Assembly: GCA_932521035.1 (NCBI GenBank)
Contig: OW051492.1
Location: 2,976,001-3,040,000 of the forward strand
Origin: Oscheius dolichura
Lineage: Eukaryota > Nematoda > Chromadorea > Rhabditida > Rhabditidae
Length of the DNA: 64,000 bases
Reading direction: 5' to 3'
Shown here: positions 1 to 10,636 of the stretch, in pieces
Numbering within the stretch: the stretch's first letter is position 1
Layout: each line of letters starts with the position of its first letter
Position numbers and translations under genes: made by a program
The notes under the pieces: model-generated
Told to the model about the DNA's origin: nothing
Database searches by the model: none
Seen by the model: the letters and a program-made list of their open reading frames with translations, nothing else

Positions 1-1819
1 ATTCGGGCTGTGCTTGGGCATTACTTATTTTAATCAGAAAGTATATGCCAAATGCTTTCGTAGACTGCCTTTTTTTCAAAAAGAAGTTTGGGGTTTGTTT
101 TACCTCCGCTAGCTCCCGAAAGAACGGTATTTTAGAAATTCTTCCGAGTTATGACCTTGACAATAAATTCTCTTATGAGTTATGGTGTGATGAAGGTTTA
201 TATCGATGCGTTCAAGTCACAGGTAAACCGGAATTCATTTCGACTGGAAGATTTTGTAGTTTAATGAAACATTAGTTTCTGAAAAGGATCAAGGCGCTTG
301 GACGACCAGTGTAGCTAAATTAGAAGTATATTGTTGCAAGTAATATGGTACAAATTAATTTAGAAGGAGTTAGAGGCTCGCTACAACGCTGAATGGCTAT
401 TTAATGACTTTTTTGATGCAGAAGACGAGGAGAAATATTGCAAGGATGGAAAGAAGAAAGAGTTGTTTGAAAATTCTGTGAAGAAGTTCTATTTTGTTCT
501 TGTTCTGGTTTTCATACAGAAGCTCAGCGTTAGTTTAGTTTATCAGCTATAAGCCTGTTTTCAGTATTTATTTGTCAAAAAAAGTATGCATCCCATAGCG
601 AATCGCACGATATACCGAATGAAAGAACTAATTCATCAATTTTCCGTTTTACGTCGAAATTTTTACTATGAAGAATTTCAAAAAGTGAGTACTAGGGTGT
701 CCGGTAAGTGAGTAGCAGAGGGTACTTCCGGTCGATGTTTAGCTTACAGTAACCCGGATAAATTTCAGATTGTTCGAAATGTTCTATTTGGAGAATGGGC
801 GGACGGTATGACAGTTAAGGCTAAATTACCACCTAAATTCGTTAATTTGACTTCGCTTTTCATAAAGACGTGGCCCGAGCTTCATGCGCAGGAGCTTATC
901 GGAGTAGGTCACTCATATGAAGCGTATATAGTGCAGTACAGAAGACAATTCTGGGGCAATATAACGTCGCCTCTATGAAAGTGATCAAAAGATTTCGCAG
1001 CAGCAATATATCGTCCGTACAGCTGGTCAACGTTCCAAATTACGTCTCACCGGCTGTTGCTAAAAGATATCTTGGTAAAGATCGATACTTTCATGTTTCC
1101 GAAGTTTTGGAACTCTTGATGAGGGTGAGTGAAGTTAATGAAAAGATTATTCATAAAGATACAATCTCATCCTCATATCTTGCGGCTTTATGGTTATCTA
1201 ATTGAAGATGACGACTACGTGGGAATATTGATGGAACACTGTAACGGGGGTACACTATTGAGAGGTAAGATTGTGGTGAGCAAATTGACAATGATTTCAG
1301 TTATCGACCAAGGCGCTGATTACAGCGATGATGATATTTTCAGCTGGGCGGCGCAAGCGACAAGTGGTTTGTTATTCCTTCACCATAACGAAATTGTACA
1401 CGGCAAACTGTCACCAGCAAAGTTGGTGTAATACAAGCCGTCCACTTTTTTTCTAGAATGTTCCTAAATCTTTCGAAGAAGAACATAAAAATTGGAGGGT
1501 TTGGTATCAAGGGAAGCGAACGGCCTCCCGGAATTACTGACAGCAAGCTATCAGATATTTTCAGTTTGGGAAAATCCTTTGAGTACATGGTTGAAAAGAG
1601 GTTAGTTATCCATTTTCCCTATTTTACATACTTTTAGACCTACCCAAAATTCTGCAGTACTGGATCTCACCGATTTTACAAACTTGTACAAAAGGTAAAA
1701 CAAGTTACAAACTATTCAAAATGTCGTTTAGCATGACAACAGAAAACGACAACGAAACGCCAAAACTGGCTGAAATTCTACAAAAGTTGAAGAGGACACA
1801 GAAAAATAAAGGCATATAA
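1..1819 (+). CDS. Pseudokinase-tailed protein, triad copy 1 gene 1 (5' end outside window)
   Basis: This is the 3' part of a multi-exon gene; its start lies before the window. Exons I can join in phase are about 1-215, 260-325, 364-528, 565-684, 769-903, 942-1124, 1159-1264, 1301-1421, 1457-1600, 1638-1694 and 1732-1819 (TAA). The last six encode a protein-kinase-like fold (HPHILRLYGYL, GILMEHCNGGT). The HRD position reads VHGKLSP and the DFG position reads IGGFG, so the catalytic and metal-binding aspartates are both absent. That makes it a pseudokinase. The helical region upstream is not a family I recognise. It is colinear with the gene at 54755-58891, exon for exon. Here the codon that is TGA in that paralogue is CTC, so this copy stays open. 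The segment at about 86-113 (intron in the paralogue) reads through in frame or is a 27-nt intron. Role inferred: signalling scaffold or partner of the active kinase two genes downstream. Confidence 0.75.
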
Positions 1820-1900
1820 ATGATTTTGTGTCTCCAAAAGCTAATGTGATTCCAATTTCCATATATATCTGTAATTTATTGAAGTTATAACTTTTTTCAG

Positions 1901-4189
1901 ATGAGTTTGCCTGAACTGCCGTTAGCCAGCTTCAAGCACAAAGACGAGAAGGCTAAACTTGTTGCCATTATTCCCGCCCATTTGTTACAGGAGAAATATT
2001 TTGATTTGCTTTATTTGTATACTGACAAAGTGAACAATAGCAAGGACGAGTTGAAAAAACGTCTACAAGAAGTAAGAAACATACCAGGACAGGTAGCTTG
2101 TTTCTCGCAAACTAAACCAAAACCAACCATGGATATATTATTTGCCAAGGATGAAGAACTGAAAGTGGTGGGTCTTGATCTAATCTATGAGTAAGAGGCA
2201 ATTCGGCTAACCAGGTATCTTAGCATCAATATCAGGGTTGCACGATATATCGATATCGAATCGAGGCAAATTTCAATATCGTGCAACCCTGATTCAATAT
2301 GGTTTTCTTTCCAGATTACCAGTGCCATTTTGTGCGCCGACTTCAAAACTAATTTCAAAACACAAATCTTACTGGCCAAAGAAACTATCCACATGGGAAG
2401 CTTAAATTATTTTGCTACCCATTTCTATCTAACTTCAAAGACGAAAATCGAGCTGATCTCAACTATCGTTGATTTGTTCACGGATCTCATACAAGATCTT
2501 GTAAGTTTGTTTGTCAATCGTCATAATGACTTCTGCTAGAATGCTACGATTTGCCAGTATAAAAAATGGTTTTTGGTTTGGAACCAAACCGAACCGAGCA
2601 GTATAAAACATATTTTACACGAGAAGACTGGAACTCCACCACATAGGTTATATCAAAATACCAATAGTCTGTTGTTTCTCATGTGCGAGGCGATATCTAA
2701 TATTATGGTGCATCGGAAAAAGTGGATTGAGAACTACCACAAATGTAAGCGTTTCAAAGAGATACATTCATGTTTTTAGGTGAGAACTCAGGAAACGGTG
2801 CATTCGAAGCATCCTCGGCAGCTACAGAAAATTTAGAGGTATGCTAGCAACGCGTATGTTGTAGAGTTTGGGTACGGGGATAGTACGCAGCCCATCAGGA
2901 TTGTATATTTTCTAAGAGAACTGAATTTGCCAATCTGCTACATAAAATATTCAGCAACTCGTTGAAGATTTTGGAGCCCAGAAACTTCTTCTCTTGATTG
3001 GTAATCTCGTTGCACAAGATCCTAGGATATTCATACCTGACGCAATATCTGATATTTACACAACAAACCGTCAATATTATGTAAATAATTTGGCTCTTCT
3101 AAATATTTTAATGAGGTTTTCAGGATACCAAAAAGTTTTTCAAATTTATCGATATAGATCCTGAACTTTCAGTATGTGCTTCGGGATACATAGCTAAACT
3201 GTTTTAGACTGAACTCTATAAAAGAAAACTTACTTTGGAAGAAACGAAAAACTTTGTTAAGGTTGTTTCATCAGACTGGACATGGGATGATACTTTCTCA
3301 AAAATACACCCTATTCCATATCTGCACGTGTATCCCTACATCGCGTTGGACTACTACTTTCAAAAAGTTTTTGATTGCTTATAGTTTGAATGTTTAGGGT
3401 TTAGGAAGCAACCGACCCATCTATAACTGTTCATTTTCAAAAGTTATGTCTCCTAGAACCATATCTTCTAGTTGCTGTTCGAGATTTTAAACCGCCCGAG
3501 GTAGGACAACTGTCTCTTTACATTTACATTTATTATACTCATTTTGTCTTGTTATACAAGGTCAGGGTGTGCGCTTCTTTTTCTCCATTCTTGTCTGTCT
3601 TTCGCAATCCTTGTATTGATCTCCATATCAATAACCAACGGATTCGCATATATCCATTTGAAGTGGACCACAGGATAAACTGCAATTACAGATCTTCGAA
3701 AATCCGAGATTAGCGGAAGCTTGGAAGATATTTGACAGTATGTATATTCCGGATAGCGGTAATGAAATGAAGCAAACAGTTTATAACTTGAGTTTCAGAA
3801 GTTTTCTACAAGCCATCTATTTACTTTGTACGAGCAAGGAAACCTCCAGCAGCAGAACGCAAAAACGCAAAAAACTCAAAAAAGAACAACAAAAAAGCAG
3901 GCAAAAAAAAGCAAAAAGCTCATAAAAAGTCAAAAGGCAAGCAAAATAGAAGCAAGGCTCATTTATATCAGCGACCACCGAGATATTCAATGAGATATTT
4001 AACGTCAGAGGGCACCTTCTTTCTTGGTAGTTGTTGTTAACTTTAAAGCTGTAATAGGCAAGTTCAGATGACAGTTTTAGTAAAATAGATATCCGTTCAA
4101 ATCGCTCAGAAGAAACAAGTAAACTAGCAGAAATCTTGAGATTGAAAGAGTTTATTACTAATCTAGTATGTTGCAAACGAAGGGAATAA
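1901..4189 (+). CDS. Triad middle gene, copy 1 (unrecognised helical protein, about 514 aa)
   Basis: Eleven exons join without a frame break: 1901-2167, 2315-2500, 2558-2744, 2780-2838, 2955-3080, 3124-3171, 3208-3366, 3405-3500, 3692-3758, 3799-4026 and 4068-4189 (TAA). The start is the ATG of MSLPELPLASFKHKD, which aligns with the ATG of its paralogue at 58984. No kinase motifs, signal peptide or membrane segment are visible, and I do not recognise a domain. The exon at 3799-4026 carries a Lys/Asn/Gln-rich stretch of about 40 residues that the paralogue lacks. The first intron (2168-2314) contains a 61-bp palindromic element. The last exon has an almost identical 90-bp copy beside a Helitron at 10547-10636. 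It sits 81 bp after the pseudokinase gene and 178 bp before the kinase gene, an order kept in the second block, so the three probably act together; that is inference. Confidence 0.7.
2232..2292. repeat. 61-bp palindromic MITE-like element in an intron
   Basis: Perfect 17-bp inverted arms at 2232-2248 and 2276-2292 (TCAGGGTTGCACGATAT and its reverse complement) surround a 27-bp AT-rich centre. The 7-bp sequence TCAATAT lies on both sides (2227-2233 overlapping the left end, 2294-2300 on the right), resembling a target-site duplication. Termini starting CAGGGTT are typical of hAT-type non-autonomous elements, but the family call is tentative. It lies in the first intron of the triad middle gene and leaves the downstream acceptor intact. 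Confidence 0.7.
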
Positions 4190-4367
4190 TGAAAGCAGTT
4201 TAGTTCAATTTCCGAGATTCTCTTTATCATCGCCAACTAATATTTAATCTATCCCATTTTGTATGGCTGAACCCCTATCCCAACAACAATGCTAGTCTAT
4301 ACAAAAGGTAGGGCATCCTGAGAAAAAAAGAGAAATGCATCCGGCTTAATAAATTCTGCATTAAAGA

Positions 4368-7300
4368 ATGGTCGTGGTATTGCCAAAATACACCGAAGTA
4401 ACATGTGCTGGCCAAAAAGTTGATATTGTTCCCCAAGTGAAACAAGTGGAATTCCATATACGGCAACTAGTAAGAATGGAGAAAATTACAAACAAAACAA
4501 TCAATTCTTTAGGAAGAGCCGAAACTGAGATGGCCGTGGATTTCTCCATGTTATACCTCAACAGAAGACGATAAAACATGGCAAATAGAGGACGAACTGC
4601 TAGAAGGAGTAAGCTTGGCTACTGGTTATTGCAAAAGTTATTCAAGTCGCGATGGGACTACCATGTCACGCGTGAACATTTCCTCAACATTTTGAGCAAT
4701 CACTGTGTAGGAGTTTGTCATCGAATGATCGAATTCTTGATATGCGATCCTGAAAATATTAAAATCTTTCTGGAAATAGTGGAGGAAGGTGATAAGAATC
4801 AGGTAGCGAACAAGTATTTGAAGAAACCTTTTTATAGTCCGTTTCCAACGAATATGCCACGAGTTCAAATTTCGCGGCGCATCTCCGTTGCGAGACCATG
4901 TCGGAAGAAGGCTGGTCCCACAGCGGAGGCGCGACAGACCTTTAAATCCCGTGACATATCCGTTGGAAATGGACTATATGAAATAATTGAATGTCTATTC
5001 CAGGCCATCTATCACTCGGGTGTATGTTGGACTGTCATTTTAAACTTTCTTCCATTGTTTTATATGGTCATACCGCGTACTTATTGGGAGGTATAGTTTG
5101 TAAAATCAGCCAAATCAGAGTCTCGTAGTTCCTGTACTTTCCTTGTTAGTTGTGTTTGGGTTGTTGAGACCGAATTCGATTGTTCCCGGCACCAACTTCC
5201 GGGTTAGAGTAATTCATTTGTATAGTCGGTTTCCAACCTCGGGGGTTGCAACTACGACACCATTTGGGAATTAAGCGGTCGAAAGTTATCTAATTTGAAA
5301 TGCCAACCTGAAATTCAGGCGCTTTTGTTCACCAAATGGTCCTGTAGTTAAAAACCTCGAGGTTGGAAACCGATTGTAAACTTTAGAGGTTTCACAGTGC
5401 TCTGGCTCGATCATTGAACAGTTTGATTACCTTGGAACAGATAAAAACATCTTTTTTGGTTTGTTTTAATTGAAACTAGCATATGTTTACGTCAGGTATA
5501 TAAAGGATCCATAATGAATGACGACACTGCCGCTTCCTTCGGCGGAATAGAAGTTCGTTTTTTCACAAGTTTTCAAAAGAATGAGTTGCAGTCAAGTTTG
5601 ATTTCTGGGATGAAGACTGGAAGTCTCTTTGATACTTACTTCAGAGAAGAAAGAGATTGGGAGATTAGCCTGGAAAACGTGCCTCTTGTTAGTTTATTTT
5701 TTTATTTAGTTTTTTTTTTATTGTCAGTTTATCATAAATTGAAAATAGGTTCGTGAAGAATTCGCCGACACCGTTGCGTGCTACCTTGTATACTTACTGG
5801 TCCGTGTCTTGTCTCGTTCACCTTGTCAAAAATAACTTCAGGAACAATTAAACCTTCGAGCCGAAGCAGAAAATCAGTTTGATTTTTATTTTGAAAGAAA
5901 CGATGATTGGCGGCCTTCTTTGAAAGACGAACGCCTTCAGCAATACCTGAAAGACTTCTACTACGTGTTCTTCTTAGTATTTACCGAAAAACATACAGTA
6001 GGATTCGCTGTATCTCCATTGACTTTTCAGTATTATTCAACAAAAGGACAACTAGAAAAACTTAAAGATTTGTTTGTACGGCTGCGCGACATGTTGCATT
6101 ACAACCCGCAATTGAGAATAGACGCATTTTTCAATCCGGAATTTAAAAAAGTAACATCCCATATTCATTTTGTAACCCATCTTATCTCCAGATCTTCAGA
6201 AATTTATTAGAAAAAGGGGGCATTGTTGTTCTAGGCAAAGAGGTAAGAAGCTCTTACCAGATACAGTACCCTTTTAGCTGAACAAACTCTTAGATTACTC
6301 ATGGACTGAGTTTCACGCAACGGAGCTTATTGGGGTATGTTATCGCAAACATGCCTATAAAATACGACTTTAGAAGCCCTTAATCGGTCAATTTAATGTA
6401 CTGGATTTGGATAAAACATTAATAAGCAGCGGTCGTCAAGCTCACGTCTATATTATGGATGCCCCAACTCTTGCATGCCAGACAATTGGAAAAATCTTTC
6501 ATGACAAAAGTGCCTATGATGAAATCTCGGCAGAATTGGAATTATTGATAAGGGTATGACAGTCTGTATTTTAACAAGCCATTTATAGACACAATCACAT
6601 CCCCATATGGTTCACATTTATGGCTACATTCTCGAAAATAACCAACATGTAGGAATATTAATGGAATACTGCAGCGGTGGTACTGTTACCGATGGTGGAA
6701 GCTGGTCATTATAGGCTATTACAACACAGATTTTAGTCATAAATGATAAGAGCAGGAATTACAACGAGGCTACGATATTGCAATGGTCAGCTGAAGCAGC
6801 AAGCGGCCTGATGTTCCTTCATGATAATGGGATCACTCACAGGGATGTCAAACCAGATAAGTGAGTTACCCTTTTTTCTCATCAGACTACCGCCTTCTCT
6901 TCTGAATGGTGCGGAAATAGTATATTTTCAGCATGTTACTAACGGAGGACGGTGTTGTAAAGATTAGTGATCTTGGGATATCAAAATTAAAACCAATTCC
7001 AATGAAACAGACTAACGGAGATGTCCTTATTACAAACACTTTCTGCCACGGAACTGCTGGCTACAGGGCACCTGAAATTGAAGCGAACCAACCTTATACA
7101 AATGTTGTAAAACCAGACAAGTGTGTTGTATTACATATTGTCTAATGGTATAGTATATTTAGTATATTACTGGCGGAGGATGGCGGTGCGAAGATTAGTG
7201 ATCTTGGAGTATCCAAGATGAAACAAGTCCCAATGAAGAAACCAAGTGGAGAGGTCCTTATTACAAACACGTTTCATCATGGTACCGATGGCTACCGGGC

Positions 7301-7635
7301 TCCTGAAATTGATGCTGGAAAGCCTTACACAAACGTTGTCGACGTCTACAGTCTGGGGAAATCTATCCGGCATATGATCGACAGAAAGTAAGTTTTTCGT
7401 TCAGATCTTCTTCAAATCTTTAGATTTCGTGGTTACTACGTGAAGGAAGGGGAAGAGCTGAAGCCTATTTCTGTTTCCGATCCTGTGATCAATCTTTGCA
7501 ACAGGTAGAAGAGTTTAAGACCACCAAAGGTAATACTGCCCTTTCAGAATGATTAGTAAGGATCCAGTGGAACGTCTAAATATGAAGGCTGTTTTCCACA
7601 AATTGCAATCTCTACGCGGCATGACTGTTTCGTGA
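4368..7635 (+). CDS. Triad gene 3, copy 1: protein kinase with duplicated activation segment
   Basis: Exons that join in phase: 4368-4469, 4513-4608, 4647-4802, 5004-5090, then 5842-5997, 6031-6150, 6192-6242, 6278-6334, 6374-6553, 6589-6694, 6737-6860, 6932-7120, 7163-7387, 7424-7504 and 7548-7635. One short exon between 5091 and 5841, present in the paralogue, is not identified here. The N-terminal half is helical and unrecognised. The kinase domain has a glycine-loop region SSGRQAHVYI, a candidate lysine in QTIGKIF, an alpha-C glutamate in DEISAELELL, catalytic ITHRDVKPDN, ISDLGISK and YRAPE, as expected for an active Ser/Thr kinase. The exon coding for the activation segment is present twice in tandem and in frame (6932-7120 and 7163-7387). 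A TGA at 7633 replaces the CGA of the paralogue (60973-63464) and removes its last 13 residues. The start is the ATG of MVVVLPKY, shared with the paralogue. Confidence 0.72.
5226..5373. repeat. Imperfect inverted-repeat element in a kinase intron
   Basis: Arms at 5226-5268 and 5332-5373 are complementary. The outer 16 bp (TCGGTTTCCAACCTCG and its complement) are perfect, and CACCATTTGG pairs with CCAAATGGT inside. It is about 148 bp long, with no coding content. It makes up much of the enlarged intron after the exon ending at 5090, where the paralogous intron near 61.5 kb is shorter and lacks it. Most likely a MITE. Confidence 0.6.
5514..5838 (+). pseudogene. Partial exon copy inside kinase gene 3
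   Basis: An ATG at 5514 opens MNDDTAASFGGIEVRFFTSF. The following residues (FDTYFREERDWEISLENVPL) resemble the next real exon of the host gene (FDFYFERNDDWRPSLKDERL at 5842-5997). After an intron starting near 5697, a second piece resumes at about 5750 with a similar continuation and ends at TAA 5838. I read this as a diverged internal duplication of one or two exons, not a separate gene. It could be a skipped or alternative exon pair. Confidence 0.45.
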
Positions 7636-8524
7636 GTAGAGAAACAATTTGCTGATTTTGATCTGGATTGACAATGAACACATAAAGCGTTATTTAATTT
7701 ACATTTCTTAAAAGATATTTTTGAAATTGGTCCAGAAATAAGCAAGTTATGAGCCAGCACAGTGGACTTTTGACGCGACTTGATAAATTATGGCTCGTAC
7801 GAGCAATCTCCCTCGACTTCGTATTATTCAACCTCGAGATCAGTGCAGAAACAGACGTCGAGCGCATTGACATAGCAAGGGTGAGACGTTAGTAAATGTT
7901 ATATTCGTTGCTCTAACTATCGCCTTTAGGAATATAGGACACGGGCTAAGGTTACTAACCTTTATTAGCTAACTACAGAGGGGAGGATCGGGTCGGCGAC
8001 CTGGACGGTCGCTTCAGGCATCTCTCTCGGTCGGTCGTCCCTCCCATTCCGTGGGGATTCATCTGGGAGCGATGGTCCGACCTGCAATCTTACTCATTGC
8101 GGGGGAACTCATAGAACGGGCAGCCGAGACCATCCCTGATGAGAAAAGGAGAAGGTGGGGTGATGAAGAATAAAGATAAGGGCTTTATAAACGGGTGTAT
8201 TTGATAAGACTTCACTTTTAATGTTTTTTTTTATTTTCTTCGCGGGCATCGTCAAGATATACACTCTTGCAGTAAAAATAACACAAAAATTGTTGAAATT
8301 ATGACTCATCATTGTCATGATTTTAATTGTTCATATATAAATAATGAAATTCAAATTAGTATATCTTGGAGATGGCCTTTATTAGATCGTCCAGTGGATG
8401 TAGATATAGTCTGTATTGGTATAAATAATGAATATAAATTTCTAGTAACATAAATGTATCATAATATAATATTCACTATGAATATTTCCATAATGTTTTT
8501 TCCTTTAGTCTTTCTCCTCCAACG
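7636..8524. other. Intergenic stretch, no gene seen
   Basis: After the kinase stop there is a short tail resembling that of the paralogue near 63480 (AT-rich, ACACATAAAGCG). The remainder has no sustained reading frame with introns, no recognised repeat and no RNA gene that I can support. Confidence 0.5.
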
Positions 8525-8622
8525 TCCTTTGGACATTAAAAATAAATAAAAAAATATATGTCACTAGAAATGTATAGCCATTATTTCAACCAATTTTGAA
8601 TATTTCTATAATCCATAAAAGA
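8525..8622. repeat. Dispersed AT-rich repeat, copy 1
   Basis: About 98 bp (TTGGACATTAAAAATAAATA through ATAATCCATAAAAG) recurs almost unchanged at 53042-53140. In both places it abuts a transposon boundary: here the GC-palindrome repeat at 8628, there the end of the duplicated retrocopy. It is probably the edge of a larger mobile unit. Confidence 0.7.
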
Positions 8623-8627
8623 CTAGA

Positions 8628-9075
8628 TATGCCCAGTTTTTATGGAAGACGCCCTTGTGGAAGGACGCCCCGATTCGTGTTGGCGGAGGCTCCGCGTTAC
8701 AGTCTCCCCCGTTCCGTTGGTTTTGGTCAGAATTACAGAACTTTACAAAAGGAAAGCGAAACCATTTTTGACCATTGGCTGACCAAACCCGGCTGCCTAT
8801 GGAAAAAGGGCTTAACTTTGGTAAAGTGCTGTCGATTCGTCACTGTTACGCGCCAGAGCTTAGCAAAAAATAAACCGCCAATACGCCAAGAAGCGCCATC
8901 GAATGAGCCTACTCCCACCGCGCTAGCTCAAAAAACGTTCCTCCTCACTCCCTCACTTTCAAAAAATTCTAAAAGTGCAGTTCGGCGCAGCAAAAATTAT
9001 CGGTTCGAATGAGCCTACACTCAACTCCCTCACCCAAAAAAAGTTGTGGGTTACAAATCGTTTTATTTTTTATAG
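8628..9075 (+). repeat. R1 dispersed repeat copy
   Basis: One copy of the family that forms the arrays at 20.7-23.4 kb and 33.5-35.1 kb. It begins GCCCAGTTTTTATGG and contains GGCTGACCAAACCCGGCTG, GTAAAGTGCTGTCGATTCG and AACCGCCAATACGCC. It lacks the full GGCCGGCCGGCGGCCGGCC palindrome of other copies. It is interrupted at its right side by the TIR element starting at 9076. Short reading frames in it are not conserved and are not genes. Confidence 0.75.
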
Positions 9076-10450
9076 CCAAGTGAAGTAGCTGTTTGATTTT
9101 AAAATTTGTGGAAAAGATAAATGGTTCACCGCATTATTATCAAAAATATAAAATGGCCAGCTTTATTGTTTCAGTAGAACCATAAAGAAATCATTTTCAA
9201 TAGTGGAACAGTACTTGCGACGACTACAGCCGCAAGTTAAAAAAAACAATGAAAGAAGAATTGTAAGGGTAGATGACAATAGAATGGTGATGATTGTGAA
9301 AGCTTATTGCGAAAGCTTATTGGTGATGAGAGTTGAGAAACACTATGACTGCGATGAGCTAATAAACCAGCGATAGGAGCTTATCAGTTGTCATTTGAGA
9401 GGCGTCCCAACGTCAGAAGTCTCTTTATTCGCCCCTTTAATATTTTCTTCTTTAGAAGGCATTATTGACATTTCTACCACAACGAAGCTCAGTTACCTGG
9501 CCAATGTTTTTTCGCAAAAGCTGATGCCTTGCGCAAGTTTACAACCGATAGCTGTTCAACTTCTCGCCCATTTGAATAGCCACCCAATTTCTCACAGTTT
9601 CAAAAATCTTCTCCTACCCAAGCATCCTTCTATTCCCAGATTTCTCCCTAGTCTTTAGATAGCCCCTCAATTCCTCACCGTTTCGAAAGCCTTGCCCCCA
9701 TCTCTCGTCTTTCTTTTTACTGTTTTCATTTCTCGCCCAGTTCAGAAAGCCATTCATTTTTCTTCTTCCCATCGTTGAAAAGTTACTAACTCCAACTTCT
9801 TTCAGGAAATATGGTGCGAGTTCTTATCAAGAATGTTAACAGATCTGTCGACGTAGATCCGTACACGACTTGTGACAATTTGAGGGTTTGTAATTTTTAG
9901 AAGTTTATTTCGATTACTGCTGCTTCAATTTCTAAAAGAAGTTTTTAGGATAGATTCAGTGTTGCCCATATGACTCCTTTTGCTTATGGAAAACGTTATG
10001 AGGCTGACACGACGATGAGAGAAATTGCCAGGGATAACGGAATCGATCTGGATAATGGTGTGGTCACTATAAAGTTCAAGCAGAATGTTTGTTGTACCAT
10101 CTTGTAATTTATTTCTGCTGTTTTCTTTTCAGTTTTTACGATTCGAGTGGGTGACAATAATTTAGGAAAGCCGGCACCCATACATTCTCGGCAATAAAAT
10201 CTCCTTTGGGGAATACCTGCCTGGAGGCGAATTTTGACCGACGATTATGAAAAAGGCTGCCGAGAATTTACGGGTGTAGGTTTTCTTTATTCTATTGTCA
10301 TCTACCCTTACAATTCTTCTTTCATTGTTTTTTAAGCTTTTTTTTCTTTATGGTTCTACTGAAACAATAAAGCTGGCCATTTTATATTTTTGATAATAAT
10401 GCGGTGAACCATTTATCTTTTCCACAAATTTTAAAATCAAACAGCTACTT
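9076..10450. mobile_element. 1.4-kb long-TIR element carrying a small two-exon gene
   Basis: Reverse-complementary ends at 9076-9283 and about 10283-10450 match over more than 150 bp. They start GAAGTAGCTGTTTGATT on the left and end with its complement; the left arm contains an extra block at about 9190-9235. The arms flank roughly 1 kb of unrelated DNA with an intact small gene at 9811-10107. No transposase is visible, so it is non-autonomous. It sits inside an R1 repeat. A clean target-site duplication is not obvious. Confidence 0.75.
9811..10107 (+). CDS. Small protein (77 aa), possible ubiquitin-like fold with CaaX-like C-terminus
   Basis: Two exons, 9811-9885 and 9949-10107 (TAA), join in phase to a 77-residue protein starting MVRVLIKNVNRSVDVDPYTT. 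The alternating hydrophobic start, a central helix-forming segment (TMREIARDNGIDL) and a final strand (GVVTIKFK) suggest a beta-grasp, ubiquitin-like fold; I infer that from pattern only. It ends NVCCTIL, where CTIL fits a CaaX prenylation signal, as in membrane-anchored ubiquitin-fold proteins. The ATG lies a few bases after a TTTCAG acceptor-like sequence, so a 5' untranslated exon may exist. It lies wholly inside the long-TIR element and has probably been captured by it. Alternative: an unrelated small host protein. Confidence 0.5.
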
Positions 10451-10546
10451 CCCATCTTGTAAACAGGAAGCGCTACAAAATAAAAGGATCCATAGTTCTG
10501 CTAATTTCGTTTTGACTTACGGTGGGCAGTGAGTTCCTTGAATTCT

Positions 10547-10636
10547 TAAAATAGATATCCGTTCAAATCGCTCAGAAGAAACAAGTAGACTAGCAGAAAT
10601 CTTGAGATTGAAAGAGTTTATTACTAATCTAGTATG
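10547..10636 (+). pseudogene. Captured 90-bp fragment of the triad middle gene's last exon
   Basis: Identical at 89 of 90 positions to 4081-4170, which is coding sequence of the last exon of the triad middle gene (DIRSNRSEETSKLAEILRLK). The paralogous gene at 58984 has a diverged version of the same exon, so the exon is ancestral to the host gene and this is the secondary copy. It directly abuts the 3' truncation point of Helitron H1. Confidence 0.85.

Noticed and set aside
8596-9012. Repeated open frames containing SLAKNKPPIRQEAPSNEPTP in R1 units, on both strands
   Set aside because: They follow the repeat copies, have no consistent start, and differ by frame-disrupting changes; no domain is recognised.
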